Shown here: piece after piece, positions 53,967 to 63,800 of the stretch
How the letters are laid out: every line of letters begins with the position of its first letter
How positions within the stretch are numbered: the first letter of the stretch is position 1
Source: Streptomyces sp. NBC_01217
GTDB lineage: Bacteria > Actinomycetota > Actinomycetes > Streptomycetales > Streptomycetaceae
Reading direction: 5' to 3'
Length of the DNA stretch: 64,000 bases
Assembly: GCF_035994185.1 (NCBI RefSeq)
Contig: NZ_CP108538.1
Location: 8,249,501-8,313,500, forward strand
The notes under the pieces: model-generated
The model's database searches: none
The model's input: the letters and a program-made list of their open reading frames with translations, nothing else
Told to the model about the DNA's origin: nothing
Translations under genes and position numbers: made by a program

Positions 53967-54984
53967 TTCCCGTGCTCGCCCGCACCACCACCTTTCCTGC
54001 CACCCGCACCACCCGGGCCCGACGCCCCGCGGACCGCTCCCGCAGCGCCAGCGCGATCACGTCCTCGCCCATGGAAGTCAGCGGCAGCGCCACCGTGGTG
54101 AGCGCCGGTGTCAGCTCCCGTACGAGCGGAATGTCGTCGAACCCGGCGAGCGAGACGTCCTCCGGCACCCGCAACCCCTCCTCGCGCAGCGCGGCCAGCG
54201 CACCGACCGCCATCACATCGGTGACCGCGAACACACAGGTCGGCCGCGGCCCGTCGCAGGCCAGCAGACGGCGGGCCGCCGCGTACCCGCCGTCGCGCGT
54301 GAACGCGCCCTCCACGACCCGGTCCAGCGCGATCCCCGACTCCGCGAGCCCCTCCCGGAAGCCCGCGAGCCGGTCGGAGACCGTGGTCAGTGCGGGCGGC
54401 CCGGTGAGCACGGCGAACGACCGGTGCCCGAGCCCCGCCAGCGTCCGGGCGAGCGCGGCCGCCCCCGCGCGGTTCTCCGGCTGTACGGTGTCCACCCGCA
54501 GGCTGCGGTGCCGGCTGACGACGGCGACTCGCCCGCCGCCGCGTACGTAGGGCTCCAGTTCGGCATCCAGGGCCCGTTCCCACGCCCGGTCCTGGAAGCC
54601 GGAGCCGATGAGCAGGATCGCCCGGGCGCGCTGGGCCCGCAGCATCGAGACGTAGGCGATCTCGCGGGCGGGCTCCCGGAAGGTGGAGGCCAGCATCACC
54701 AGCAGGTCCTGCTCGGCCGCCGCCCGCATCACGCCGCTGGAGACGGCCGAGAAGTAGGGGTCACTGACGTCATGGCAGATGACCCCCACCGTACGGTTGT
54801 TGGCGGAGCTCGCGAGGGCCTGCGCATGGGCGTTGGGGATGTATCCGAGCCGGTCCGCCGCCGCCCGGACCCGCTCGCGCAGTTCGTCGCGGACCCGGGC
54901 CGTGCCGTTGAGGGCGCGCGAGGCGGTGGCGGGGGAGACCCCGGCCTCCCGGGCCACGGCGTCGAGAGTCACATGCGTGGTCAC
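53950..54984 (-). CDS. LacI family transcriptional regulator
   Basis: 344-aa LacI/GalR regulator: helix-turn-helix and hinge at 1-60 (TLDAVAREAGVSPATASRAL, AADRLGYIPNAHAQALAS) followed by a periplasmic-binding-protein-like effector domain (GVICHDVSDPYFSAVSSGVM, SLAGFDDIPLVRELTPALTT). GTG 54984 fits the family N-terminus and has GAGGA 7 bases upstream; the frame is open 37 codons further but that region is not LacI-like. It is divergent from the NMT1-type ABC importer; the perfect palindrome at 55131 is its likely operator. Confidence 0.92.
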   Translation of the reverse strand: MTTHVTLDAVAREAGVSPATASRALNGTARVRDELRERVRAAADRLGYIPNAHAQALASSANNRTVGVICHDVSDPYFSAVSSGVMRAAAEQDLLVMLASTFREPAREIAYVSMLRAQRARAILLIGSGFQDRAWERALDAELEPYVRGGGRVAVVSRHRSLRVDTVQPENRAGAAALARTLAGLGHRSFAVLTGPPALTTVSDRLAGFREGLAESGIALDRVVEGAFTRDGGYAAARRLLACDGPRPTCVFAVTDVMAVGALAALREEGLRVPEDVSLAGFDDIPLVRELTPALTTVALPLTSMGEDVIALALRERSAGRRARVVRVAGKVVVRASTGTPPVG

Positions 54985-55130
54985 GAGGAGGTCCTCGTGC
55001 GGTCCCGGGTGGTGCGGTGTTCCCCGTTCGCTCAACTCGACCCCCAAGGGTGCGGTGGTGGCGGGCCCGAAACTTGCCGACGACCTATTGACCATGCGTA
55101 CAGGCAGTGATTAGCGTGGCGAAAACCCTA

Positions 55131-55148
55131 TCAGAAAGCGCTTTCTGA
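55131..55148. promoter_or_regulatory. LacI-type operator between regulator and ABC importer
   Basis: TCAGAAAGCGCTTTCTGA is an 18-bp perfect palindrome with the central CG expected of LacI/GalR operators. A degenerate second half (GAAAGCGCCTTCT) follows immediately. It lies 70 bp before the importer start and 147 bp before the lacI-type start, so it can control both. Confidence 0.8.
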
Positions 55149-55217
55149 AAGCGCCTTCTCGTCACCGCAGGATCGCACAGCTCTCCACAACTGCCCCCGA
55201 AGCGCAGGGAGTCAACA

Positions 55218-56081
55218 GTGAGCCAGAGTGCGTTGACCAAAAGTCCCCCCGTTGTGGAGGGAGTTGTCCGGCGGTCCGGTCCCTCGGCGGGAGAGCGGTT
55301 CGCGCGGGTGGCCGAGCAGAGCTGGCGGCCGCTCGCCCTGCTCCTTGCCTGTTTCGCCGCCTGGTGGGTGATCTCGGCGGCGGAACTGGTGGAGCCCTAC
55401 CTCGTACCGTCACCCGGGGCGACGCTCGACGTCCTCACCGGAAAGACGAGTTACCTCTGGCAGCACACCTGGGTCACCACGTACGAGACACTGCTCGGTT
55501 TCCTGATCGCCGTGGCCGTCGGCGTCCTGGCGGCCGTGGTCATGGTGTACTCCTCGACCGTCGAGCGCACGCTCTATCCGATTCTGTTGTTCGCCCAGGT
55601 CGTGCCGAAGATCGCGATCGCCCCGCTGTTCGTCGTCTGGCTCGGCTTCGGCATCGGGCCGAAGATTCTCATCGCCGTGCTCATCGCCTTCTTCCCCGTG
55701 GTGATCTCCATGGTCACCGGCCTCAAGGCGGTCGACCCCGAGATGCTCCAGCTGTCGGCGACGATGGGCGCCAAGCCCTGGCAGACCTTCCTCAAGATCC
55801 GCTTCCCGTCCTCGCTCCCGCATCTCTTCTCCGGGCTCAAGGTCGCCGTCACCCTGGCGGTCACCGGCGCGGTCGTCGGTGAGTTCGTCGGGGCCAACGA
55901 GGGTCTGGGCTATGTGATCCTCCAGGCCAACGGCAACCTCGACACCCCGATGCTCTTCGCCGGGCTGCTCGTGATGTCACTCATCGGCGTCGTGCTCTTC
56001 GTCGCCGTGGAGATCGCCGAAACGCTGCTGCTCCCGTGGCACGCCAGCCGCCGAAACACCTCCGCCACCACCACGTACTGA
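55218..56081 (+). CDS. ABC importer permease (SsuC/TauC/ThiX type)
   Basis: 287-aa inner-membrane permease with six hydrophobic segments and the conserved cytoplasmic EAA loop (LSATMGAKPWQTFLKIRFPS). It belongs to the nitrate/sulfonate/taurine/pyrimidine importer class. It forms a channel with the ATPase encoded two genes on. The start is GTG 55218 after GCAGGGAG. Gene order is permease, binding protein, ATPase. The divergent LacI regulator suggests induction by the imported compound or a metabolite of it. Confidence 0.9.
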   Translation: MSQSALTKSPPVVEGVVRRSGPSAGERFARVAEQSWRPLALLLACFAAWWVISAAELVEPYLVPSPGATLDVLTGKTSYLWQHTWVTTYETLLGFLIAVAVGVLAAVVMVYSSTVERTLYPILLFAQVVPKIAIAPLFVVWLGFGIGPKILIAVLIAFFPVVISMVTGLKAVDPEMLQLSATMGAKPWQTFLKIRFPSSLPHLFSGLKVAVTLAVTGAVVGEFVGANEGLGYVILQANGNLDTPMLFAGLLVMSLIGVVLFVAVEIAETLLLPWHASRRNTSATTTY

Positions 56082-56119
56082 CTCCGCCGTACCGACTTCG
56101 TCGCGAGAAGGGCCAGCCC

Positions 56120-57139
56120 ATGCATGCGCGCAGACTCCTGATCGGTGCAGTACCCCTCCTCCTGGTGGCCACGGCCTGCGGTGGCAACGACGCATCGACC
56201 ACCACCAGCGAATCGGGCAAGAAGCTGGACAAGGTCACACTGACGCTCAACTGGTATCCGTACGGCGAACACGCGCCGTTCTACTACGGCAAGCAGCAGA
56301 AGATCTTCGAGAAGCACGGCATCGACCTGACGATCCAGGCGGGCCAGGGCTCGCAGAAGACGGTGCAGGCCACCGCCGCGGGCCAGACCGACTTCGGCTG
56401 GGCCGACACCCCGGCGCTGCTCGCCGGTGTCGACCAGGGCGTGCAGGTGAAGAGTCTCGGAGTCTTCCTCCAGACCACCCCCGCGTCCGTGCAGTCCTTC
56501 GACGCCAAGGGCATCGAGTCGCCCGCGGATCTCAAGGGAAGGACCATCGCGGGAACCGCGGGTGACGCGCTCTCCAAGACCTTCCCGATCTTCCTGAAGA
56601 AGAACGGTCTCGACGAGTCGGACGTCAAGGTCCAGAACACCGACCCGGCGGGCAAGATCGCCGCGGTGATCTCCGGGAAGACCGACGGACTCCTCGGCTA
56701 CGCCAGCGACCAGGGCCCCACCATGCAGGACAAGGCCAAGAAGCAGGTCTCGTATCTGCGCTTCTCCGAGAACGGGCTGAACTTCTACTCCAACGGACTG
56801 CTCGCAGGACAGAAGATCCTCACCACCAAATCCGCACTCGCCGGACGCATGGTGCAGGCGGTCAGCGAGTCCTGGGCGGCCGCCGAGAAGGCCCCCGGTC
56901 CCGCGGTCGCGGCGATGGACGGGGCCTCGGAGCAGCTGCCGCCGGCCACCGTCCTGGCCGAGCAGTTCAAGACGACGCTCACCCTCCTGCACACCCCGTC
57001 GACCGAAGGAAAGGCTCCGGGGGTGAACAACGAGGCCGACTGGCAGCAGACCATCGACGTCTTCGCCGAGGCGGGCATGGTCAGCAAGCCGAAGGCCGTC
57101 GCGGACTACTGGGACGAGAAGACGGCGCTGAAGGGATGA
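56120..57139 (+). CDS. ABC importer substrate-binding lipoprotein (NMT1/THI5-like)
   Basis: 339-aa lipoprotein; the signal peptide ends in the lipobox LLLVATAC with the lipidated Cys at residue 20. The N-terminal motif VTLTLNWYPYGEHAPFYYGK matches the NMT1/THI5-like binding proteins that capture thiamine pyrimidine precursors, aromatic or sulfonated ligands. The exact ligand is not assignable. ATG 56120 follows GAAGGG. ATGA overlap with the ATPase gene. Confidence 0.9.
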   Translation: MHARRLLIGAVPLLLVATACGGNDASTTTSESGKKLDKVTLTLNWYPYGEHAPFYYGKQQKIFEKHGIDLTIQAGQGSQKTVQATAAGQTDFGWADTPALLAGVDQGVQVKSLGVFLQTTPASVQSFDAKGIESPADLKGRTIAGTAGDALSKTFPIFLKKNGLDESDVKVQNTDPAGKIAAVISGKTDGLLGYASDQGPTMQDKAKKQVSYLRFSENGLNFYSNGLLAGQKILTTKSALAGRMVQAVSESWAAAEKAPGPAVAAMDGASEQLPPATVLAEQFKTTLTLLHTPSTEGKAPGVNNEADWQQTIDVFAEAGMVSKPKAVADYWDEKTALKG

Positions 57140-57966
57140 CGATGCCGAAGCAGGACGCGACACGGACCGAGCCACCGGCCCCTGCCGTCACCGCTGCGGC
57201 GGCCGTCGGACTGACCGATGTGGCGGTCCGGTTCCGCAGCAGGAAGCGTGATGTCACCGCGCTGCGCGAGGTGTCGCTCGATGTGGCGCCCGGCGAGTTC
57301 GTGGCCATCGTCGGACCGTCCGGATGCGGCAAGTCGACCCTGCTGAAGCTGGTCGCCGGACTGCTGAAGCCGTCCTCGGGCGAGGTCCGGCTGGGCGGCG
57401 ATCAGGTCAACGGGGTGCGGCACGACATCGGTTACGTGTTTCAGCGCGCCGCCCTCCTGGAGTGGCGCTCGGCGCGCCGCAACATCCTGCTCCAGGCGGA
57501 GATCCGGAGGATGCCCCCGGCGCAGGCGCGCGGCAGGGCCGACGAGCTGATCCGGATGACGGGCCTGGGCGGCTTCGAGGACGCGTACCCGCACGAACTG
57601 TCCGGCGGAATGCAGCAGCGCGTGGCGCTGTGCCGGGCGCTGCTGCACGAACCGCCGGTGCTCCTGATGGACGAGCCGTTCGGCGCGCTCGACGCCCTCA
57701 CCCGCGAACAGATGAACATGGAGCTGAACCGCATCTGGCGGGAGACCCGCACCACCGTCCTGCTGGTCACCCACTCCATCTCGGAGGCCGTCTACCTGGC
57801 CGACCGGGTGGTGGTGATGAGCCCGCGTCCCGGCACGATCTCCGAGATCATCGAGGTGGGGCTGGACGCGGAACGCGAATACGGCGAGACGCTGGGCCGC
57901 CCGGAGTTCCGGGACGCGGCCGCCCGCATCCGTGAACTGCTGGGCGCGGCCTCGGCGCACGACTGA
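57136..57966 (+). CDS. ABC importer ATPase (SsuB/TauB/ThiZ type)
   Basis: 276-aa ATP-binding subunit: Walker A GPSGCGKSTLLKLVAGLL near residue 60, Q-loop VFQRAALLEW, signature LSGGMQQRVALCRALL, Walker B VLLMDEPFGALDA and the switch His in VTHSISEAVYLADR. It energises uptake with the permease and lipoprotein encoded before it. ATG 57136 overlaps the binding-protein stop. It ends 139 bp before the convergent tetR-type gene; I see no strong hairpin in that gap. Confidence 0.93.
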   Translation: MTMPKQDATRTEPPAPAVTAAAAVGLTDVAVRFRSRKRDVTALREVSLDVAPGEFVAIVGPSGCGKSTLLKLVAGLLKPSSGEVRLGGDQVNGVRHDIGYVFQRAALLEWRSARRNILLQAEIRRMPPAQARGRADELIRMTGLGGFEDAYPHELSGGMQQRVALCRALLHEPPVLLMDEPFGALDALTREQMNMELNRIWRETRTTVLLVTHSISEAVYLADRVVVMSPRPGTISEIIEVGLDAEREYGETLGRPEFRDAAARIRELLGAASAHD

Positions 57967-58105
57967 GACCTGCTCACTCAGCCGGTCTGCCGGAGCGAGA
58001 CCCGGGCTCGGGCGGCCCGGGTCCGCGCCCACCAGCGGATTCTTGTGTCACCTCCGACCGACTGACGGGAGGGTCTGGCTGCCGGTCGGTTCACCGGTGG
58101 CGTCG

Positions 58106-58831
58106 TCACTTCAGCTCGAACGCGTCCGCGAGCATCTCCGCCTGAGCCCTCAGCAACGTCGCGCCGCTGTGGCCCATCCCCGCGAACTGCCCGGCGGCCT
58201 CCAGCCCCACCGAACCGTGCAGCTGCGCCCACGCCAGCACCGCACCCGCCAACGCCTGCGCCGATCTCCCGGTGTCTCCGGCCGCCGCCGGTGCGTATGT
58301 GGCCACCCACGCGCCCACGGCCTCGTCCGCGCCCAGCCACGTCGTCATCTCCGCCACCACCGCGGCGACCCCGGTCCCCGGTGTGCCGTCCGCGAAGACA
58401 GCCAGGAACGGCCCGAGGACCGCGCGGGCCCGGTCCAGCGTGTCGTCCGGAGCCACATAGCCGGGCACCGGCGCGCCCTGGATCAGCAGATAGCGATGCG
58501 GCTCCCCGACCGCCCAGGCCCGATAGGCATCCGCCAGTGAGTGCAGCCGCGCGCGCGGGCTCCGCGCGGCGGCCGAAGCGCCCTGCGCCGCCTCGGTCAT
58601 CGCCGCCGCGGCATCGTCGTACGCATCCCGGATCAGCGCGCTCAGCAGATCGTCGCGGCTGGCGAAATAGCGGTAGAGCGCCGGTCCGGAGAGGCCCATC
58701 TCCTTGGCGATACGGGTCAGCGCGAGTGCACCGACCCCGCCGTCGGCGAGCTGCTGAAGCGCGACTTCCTTGATCTCCGACCGGGTCTGCTCCCGGTACC
58801 GGGAGCGCGGCCCCTGCTGGGTTCGGACCAT
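58106..58831 (-). CDS. TetR family regulator
   Basis: 241-aa repressor with an N-terminal helix-turn-helix (ALTRIAKEMGLSGPALYRYF near 40-60) and a ~170-residue ligand domain containing the TetR_C-like block RLHSLADAYRAWAVGEPHRY. GGAGGGGAG lies 7 bases before ATG 58831. Divergent from an NAD-dependent epimerase; two copies of a GTTA-N7-TAAC site in the 144-bp gap are its probable operators, so it likely represses both genes. Confidence 0.92.
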   Translation of the reverse strand: MVRTQQGPRSRYREQTRSEIKEVALQQLADGGVGALALTRIAKEMGLSGPALYRYFASRDDLLSALIRDAYDDAAAAMTEAAQGASAAARSPRARLHSLADAYRAWAVGEPHRYLLIQGAPVPGYVAPDDTLDRARAVLGPFLAVFADGTPGTGVAAVVAEMTTWLGADEAVGAWVATYAPAAAGDTGRSAQALAGAVLAWAQLHGSVGLEAAGQFAGMGHSGATLLRAQAEMLADAFELK

Positions 58832-58863
58832 CACCGGCTCCCCTCCGCTAGGTGGACTCACTT

Positions 58864-58882
58864 CTGTTACGGAGTCTAACAG
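58864..58882. promoter_or_regulatory. TetR-type operator 1
   Basis: CTGTTA-CGGAGTC-TAACAG, 6-bp arms with a 7-bp centre, 33 bases upstream of the tetR-type start. The same pattern recurs at 58910. Confidence 0.65.
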
Positions 58883-58909
58883 CGGCGCTCGTGATGGATC
58901 ATCGCAAGA

Positions 58910-58926
58910 GTTATGGTCTCTAACAG
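58910..58926. promoter_or_regulatory. TetR-type operator 2
   Basis: GTTA-TGGTCTC-TAACAG shares arm sequence, 7-bp spacing and the right half TCTAACAG (also GTCTAACAG-like in site 1) with operator 1, and lies 50 bases upstream of the epimerase gene. Confidence 0.6.
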
Positions 58927-58975
58927 TTGCAAGAAGCAGTAAGAGTCCATCCCGAGTCGACCCAAGGGGCATGCC

Positions 58976-59923
58976 ATGACCGAAGTACGTGATCTCCAGG
59001 CAGTTCTCGGCGCCGGCCCGGCCGGCACCGCGCTCGCCGTCGAACTGGCCCGCCGCGGCCACCCGGTCCGGCTCGTGGACCGCACCGGCGGCGGACCCGC
59101 GATCGAGGGTGTCGAGCGGTACGCCGCCGACGTCTCGACCGCGGACGGTGCCCGTGCCGCGGTCCGGGGCGCCGCCGTCGTGTATCACTGCGTCAACGTC
59201 GGCTACCACCTCCAGGTCGAGGTGATGCCGCGCATCCAGGAGGCGGTCCTCGCGGCGGCCGAGGCCGTCGGCGCGCGCCTCGTCGTCCTCGACACGCTCT
59301 ACCCGTACGGCGAGACGCACGGCGCCGTCATGACCGAGGACACCCCGTGGAACGCGACGACCCGCAAGGGCCGGATGCGCGCCGAACTGGACGCCCGCTA
59401 TCTCGCGGCGCACGAGGGCGGCCGGCTCCCTGTCGTCCTCGGCCGGTCCGCCGACTTCGTCGGCCCCGGAGTCCTCAACTCCACCCTCGGGGGAGCCGTC
59501 TTCCCGGCCGCGCTGACCGGGGGAGAGGTCCCGGCCTTCGGTGACATCGACCTGCCGCACAGCTACACCTACATCGGCGACGTCGCCGCCGGGCTCGCCA
59601 CGCTGGGCGAGAATCCGGACGGCGACGGCCGGGTCTGGCACCTGCCCACCGCTCCCGCGCTGACCACACGTCAGATCTTCGCGATGATGGAGGAACGCAC
59701 CGGCCGCCCTCTGAACCTCACGGTCGTCGGCGAACCGCGCCCGTTCGGCCCCTTCGACGAGGTTTTCATGGCGGAGTACGCCGAGATGTTCTACCAGCAC
59801 ACAGAGGCGCAGATCGTCGACTCCTCGGCCATCGAGAAGGCATACGGACTCGCCCCCAACTCCCTGTCCACCAACCTGGATTCGACCCTCGCCTGGTACG
59901 GGGAGCTGCTCGCCTCCCACTGA
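58976..59923 (+). CDS. NAD-dependent epimerase/dehydratase family protein
   Basis: 315-aa extended short-chain dehydrogenase with the cofactor loop AVLGAGPAGTALAVELARRG and an atypical active site: DTLYPYGETHGAVMTED holds the Tyr region and the usual Y-x3-K is not clean (YLAAHEGG is a candidate only). It resembles NmrA-like/NAD-epimerases commonly paired with a divergent TetR in Streptomyces. The substrate is unknown. ATG 58976 is preceded by AAGGGG. Control by the neighbouring TetR is likely. Confidence 0.85.
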   Translation: MTEVRDLQAVLGAGPAGTALAVELARRGHPVRLVDRTGGGPAIEGVERYAADVSTADGARAAVRGAAVVYHCVNVGYHLQVEVMPRIQEAVLAAAEAVGARLVVLDTLYPYGETHGAVMTEDTPWNATTRKGRMRAELDARYLAAHEGGRLPVVLGRSADFVGPGVLNSTLGGAVFPAALTGGEVPAFGDIDLPHSYTYIGDVAAGLATLGENPDGDGRVWHLPTAPALTTRQIFAMMEERTGRPLNLTVVGEPRPFGPFDEVFMAEYAEMFYQHTEAQIVDSSAIEKAYGLAPNSLSTNLDSTLAWYGELLASH

Positions 59924-59933
59924 ATGCGCAGCC

Positions 59934-59964
59934 GCCCCGGGCTGCGGCACGCGCAACCCGGGGC
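59934..59964. terminator. Hairpin between convergent genes
   Basis: 8-bp stem GCCCCGGG / CCCGGGGC (59934-59941 with 59957-59964) with a 15-base loop in the 61-bp convergent gap. Confidence 0.5.
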
Positions 59965-59984
59965 CGCTCACCGCACCTGCCGGC

Positions 59985-60842
59985 TCAGTAGCGCAGCCGG
60001 GACAGATACGTATAGCTCGCCAGCGCCGAGGCGAACGGATCAGCCGGTGCGTCGTGCTCCACCAGCCACTGCTTCACACCGCCCTGCCGCGCCGTGTCGA
60101 ACATCGCCGGGAAGTCCAGCACCCCCGAACCGACGTCCGCGAAGTCCCCGTCCGGCGCCATGTCCTTCACATGCAGCGCCGGGAAGCGCCGCGGATGCCG
60201 TACGAAGAGTTCGCCCGGTGCCGTGGCACCGCCATTGGCCGCCCAGTACAGATCCAGCTCGAAACCGACCAGCTCCGGGTCGGTTTCGGTCAGCAGGATG
60301 TCGTACAGGCTGACACCGTCCACCACCTGATGGTCGGACCCGTGATTGTGGTAGAGCAGCTTCAGCCCGGACTCGCGCGCGGCGAGCCCCACCCGGTTGA
60401 ACTCCTTGGCCACTTCCCGGTATCCGGCCGGGCTGTGCAGCGAACCCGGCAGGCTGGGAACGACGATCCACTTGCCGCCCAGCGTATGGATGTCCTCCAG
60501 CGCCTGCGGAAGACCGGCGCCCCTCACGATGTCGTACCCGACATGTTCGAGAACCGCCTTGAGCCGGGTCTCGTCGAGCATCCGCCGGATGTCGGCCGCG
60601 CTGTTGCCGTGCCGGCCGCTCACCCCGACCGTGGCATACCCGATCTCCGCGAGCCGCTCCAGGGTGCCCCTGAAGTCCGTCGCCAACGGTGTGCGCATGG
60701 TGTAGAGATGCATGCCGATCCCGGACGGCGGGATGCGGCGGCAGCGCCGGGCCTCGGCGGCGGACGCGGACGTGGTGCCGAGTCCTGCGGCTGCGACAAC
60801 GCCGACGGCCGCGCCGAGGAAGGTACGTCGTGTGCGGTCCAT
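59985..60842 (-). CDS. Tat-exported sugar phosphate isomerase/epimerase (AP endonuclease 2 fold)
   Basis: 285-aa TIM-barrel xylose-isomerase-like protein. The N-terminus DRTRRTFLGAAVGVVAAAGL is a twin-arginine signal (RRTFLG), so it is exported folded. The barrel shows IGMHLYTMRTPL, the metal/substrate regions LLYHNHGSDHQV and GFELDLYWAANGG and the catalytic block FPALHVKDMAPDG. GAGGGGAG precedes ATG 60842, only 14 bp after the upstream gene's stop, so it is co-transcribed with the ThuA/sorbosone dehydrogenase gene, and the two exported proteins may act on one sugar substrate. Confidence 0.9.
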   Translation of the reverse strand: MDRTRRTFLGAAVGVVAAAGLGTTSASAAEARRCRRIPPSGIGMHLYTMRTPLATDFRGTLERLAEIGYATVGVSGRHGNSAADIRRMLDETRLKAVLEHVGYDIVRGAGLPQALEDIHTLGGKWIVVPSLPGSLHSPAGYREVAKEFNRVGLAARESGLKLLYHNHGSDHQVVDGVSLYDILLTETDPELVGFELDLYWAANGGATAPGELFVRHPRRFPALHVKDMAPDGDFADVGSGVLDFPAMFDTARQGGVKQWLVEHDAPADPFASALASYTYLSRLRY

Positions 60843-60856
60843 GCGGGTCTCCCCTC

Positions 60857-63800
60857 TCAACTCACGTCGATGCGTATGAAACCGGTGCTGGTGTCGCCCT
60901 TGTCGTCGGTGACTGTCAGACGCGCGGTGTACGCACCCTTGCGGTCATAGCTGTGCGTGGCCGTCGCGCCCTCCGCCTTGGTGTTGTCGCCGAAGTCCCA
61001 GTGGTACGAGGCGATCGTGCGCCCGGCCACCGGCTCGACGACACCGCTCAGGGACACCGCGAGCGGTGCGGTGCCCGTCGCCGGAGCCGCCTTCACCGAG
61101 ACCCTCGTACCGGGTCGTTTCTCGACGCCGGAACCGTTGAAGTGCAGCCAGTCGACGGCGAGCAGATCGGCCTTGTCGCTGCTCCACTCCGGGTTGCTGA
61201 ACACCGCGTACAGCTTTGTGGTGCCGCCGGGATCCGTGAGGGTCGTCGTCGGTGAGACGACCTTCCCCCAGTCGCCGGTGTTGGGGACGGTCACCTTGCC
61301 CAGCAGTGGGCCCGTCGGCGACCCGGCCCGGAATTCGACGCTCCCGCCGATTCCGCCGGAGGCCGCACCGACGGTCACCGAGCCGATGTTCCTGAGGTTC
61401 ACCGGATCGAAACCGACCCAGTCACCGTCCTCGATCTCGGTCAGCCGCTTCCCGCCGGAGGCATCGGCCCTGCTCGCGATCACCGCGCCGCCGTGTGTTC
61501 CGCCGGTCGTCGTGAAGTGCTCGGCCTCGCGGAATGCGGTACGCAGGGTGAGCGACGTGGAGCCGGTGAGCGCGGGCGCGCCAGGGGCACCCTTGTCCTC
61601 GTACTGGGCGGTGATCCCGTAGTACAGGTTCTGTCCCGCGCCGTGGCTGTCCCCGGCGTCCGTGACGATCTCCCCTGCGCAGCCGGTGTAGTTGTCCAGC
61701 GGATGCAGATGGGTGTCATGGCCCAGCTGCGACTGCACGACCACCCGAGAGCAGTCGATCGGCCCGTTCCTCCCGTCCTCCTTGTCCTTGACCTTGACGG
61801 TGAACGGAATGGTGTCGCCGAAGCTGAACACCCCGCCGTTCGGCGGCTGTTTGACCGTCACCTCCGGCCGGGTGTTGCCGACGGTGATGTCCTGCACGGC
61901 CTGCGCCGTGAGGCCACCGGGCCCGGTGACCGTGAGCCGCGCGGTTACCAGCCCCTTCGTGCGGTAGGTGTACGAGGGGTTCGCATCGGTCGAGTCGGTG
62001 CTGCCGTTCCCGTCGAAGTCCCAGGCGTACGAGACCTGTTGGCCGCCGGGCAGTCCGGAACCCGCGCTGGAGAAGCCGACGGTCAGCGGCGCCGGACCGT
62101 TGTCCCGGCTCGCGGTGATCTTCGCGTCGGGCAGCCTTCCGTCACCGACGTAGTCGATGCGGTAGATTCCCGCGCCCTCGTTGCTGCCACCACGGCCCGT
62201 ACCGCTGCCGAGCCCGAAGTCGATGACGTACAGCGCCCCGTCGGGGCCGAAGTCGGCGTCGAAGGGCTGGTTCCACTCCATGTCCTGGAAGATGCCGTTG
62301 ACGGACTGGAGTTCACCGGCCTTGACCGGAGCGAACCGGGGATCGTCGAACGTCTGGTCCTTCTGCTGGAAGGAGAACGTCTTGAACCACCGTCGGGTCA
62401 GCTCGTAGTTGATCCACTTGCCCTCGAAGTACTCGGGGAATTTGGTGCGGTAGGTGTTGTCCTGGTCGTAGTCGTAGACGGGACCGCTCATCGGGCCACC
62501 GCCCCCGGTGCCGAGTTCCGGGAATTCGGCGGACGCGGAGTAGGCGTACCAGACGGTGGCGGGCTGGGCGGGCGGCAGCTCCCGCAGCCCGGTGTTGTTC
62601 GGCGAGTCGTTGACGAGCGCCGCGCAGTCGAACTTCGCGCCCGACGTCTTCGTCGTGAAGTCGTAGTCGTTGAAGGGGGTGTTGTTGCCGATGCAGTACG
62701 GCCAGCCGAAGTTCCCCGCCTCCGTGATACGGGTGTACTCGACGGTCCCCTCGGGTCCGCGATCGGCGACCTCCTCCTTGGCGTCCGGACCGTAGTCGGC
62801 CACCATCAGCGCGCCGCTCAGCGGATCGGTGGTGATCCGGAAGGGGTTGCGCATCCCCATCGCGTAGATCTCCGGACGCGTCTTCTGCGTACCGGGTGCG
62901 AAGAGATTCCCCTCGGGAACGGCGTACGTACCGTCGTCCTTCGGTGTGATGCGCAGAATCTTGCCGCGCAGGTCGTTCGTATTGCCCGCCGTGCCCTGGG
63001 CGTCCCAGGCGCGCCGGCCTTCGCCCTCGTCGATCGGGTTGAAACCGTCCGAGGCGAACGGGTCCGTGTTGTCGCCCGTCGCCGCGTACAGATTGCCGTC
63101 CTTGTCGAAGGCGAGCGAACCGGCCATATGGGAGTTGGCCCGGCCCTCGCCCCGCCAGGTCGGAATGGTCAACAGCCGTTTCTCCGATGCCGGATCGACG
63201 GTGTTGCCGGTGACGGTGAAGCGGGACAGGTTGAGCTGCTTCTCGGTCTTGTCCGAGTGCAGCAGGTACAGCCAGTTGTTGTCCGCGAAGCCCGGATCGA
63301 GCGCCAGGCCGAGCAGCCCGTCGGACTGGCTGGTCATCTCCGGCGTGTACGCGAAGTCCAGCGCGGTCGACACCTTCATCGTCTGCTGGTCGATGACCTT
63401 CAGCTTCCCGGTGCGCTGGGCGAAGAACACCCGCCGGTCGGGGGCGACGGCCAGCTCGAAGGGGTCGGCGAGATCGCTGGTGGCCAGCGCGGTCCGCTGG
63501 AACGAACCGGTACGTGTGGCCGTGCAGTCACCCGGCTTCGCCCCCGCGGCCCACTCGATACCGCCGAGGAGATGCTGGACGAAGCCCTCCTCCTGGAATG
63601 CCGAGGACGCGTGCCCGCCCGCTGTGAACCAGGAGCGGCCGCCGTCGTAGTTCTGGCACCAGGACCACGGATGGTCCACGCCCTCGTCCAGACCGTTGAT
63701 GCCGTCGCGCACCTTGATCTGCGCGAGCGTGTGCACCTTGGAGGTCGGGTTGGTGCGCCAGTTGTACCACTCCTCCGTGCGCTCCCAGAGGTCCGGAAGG

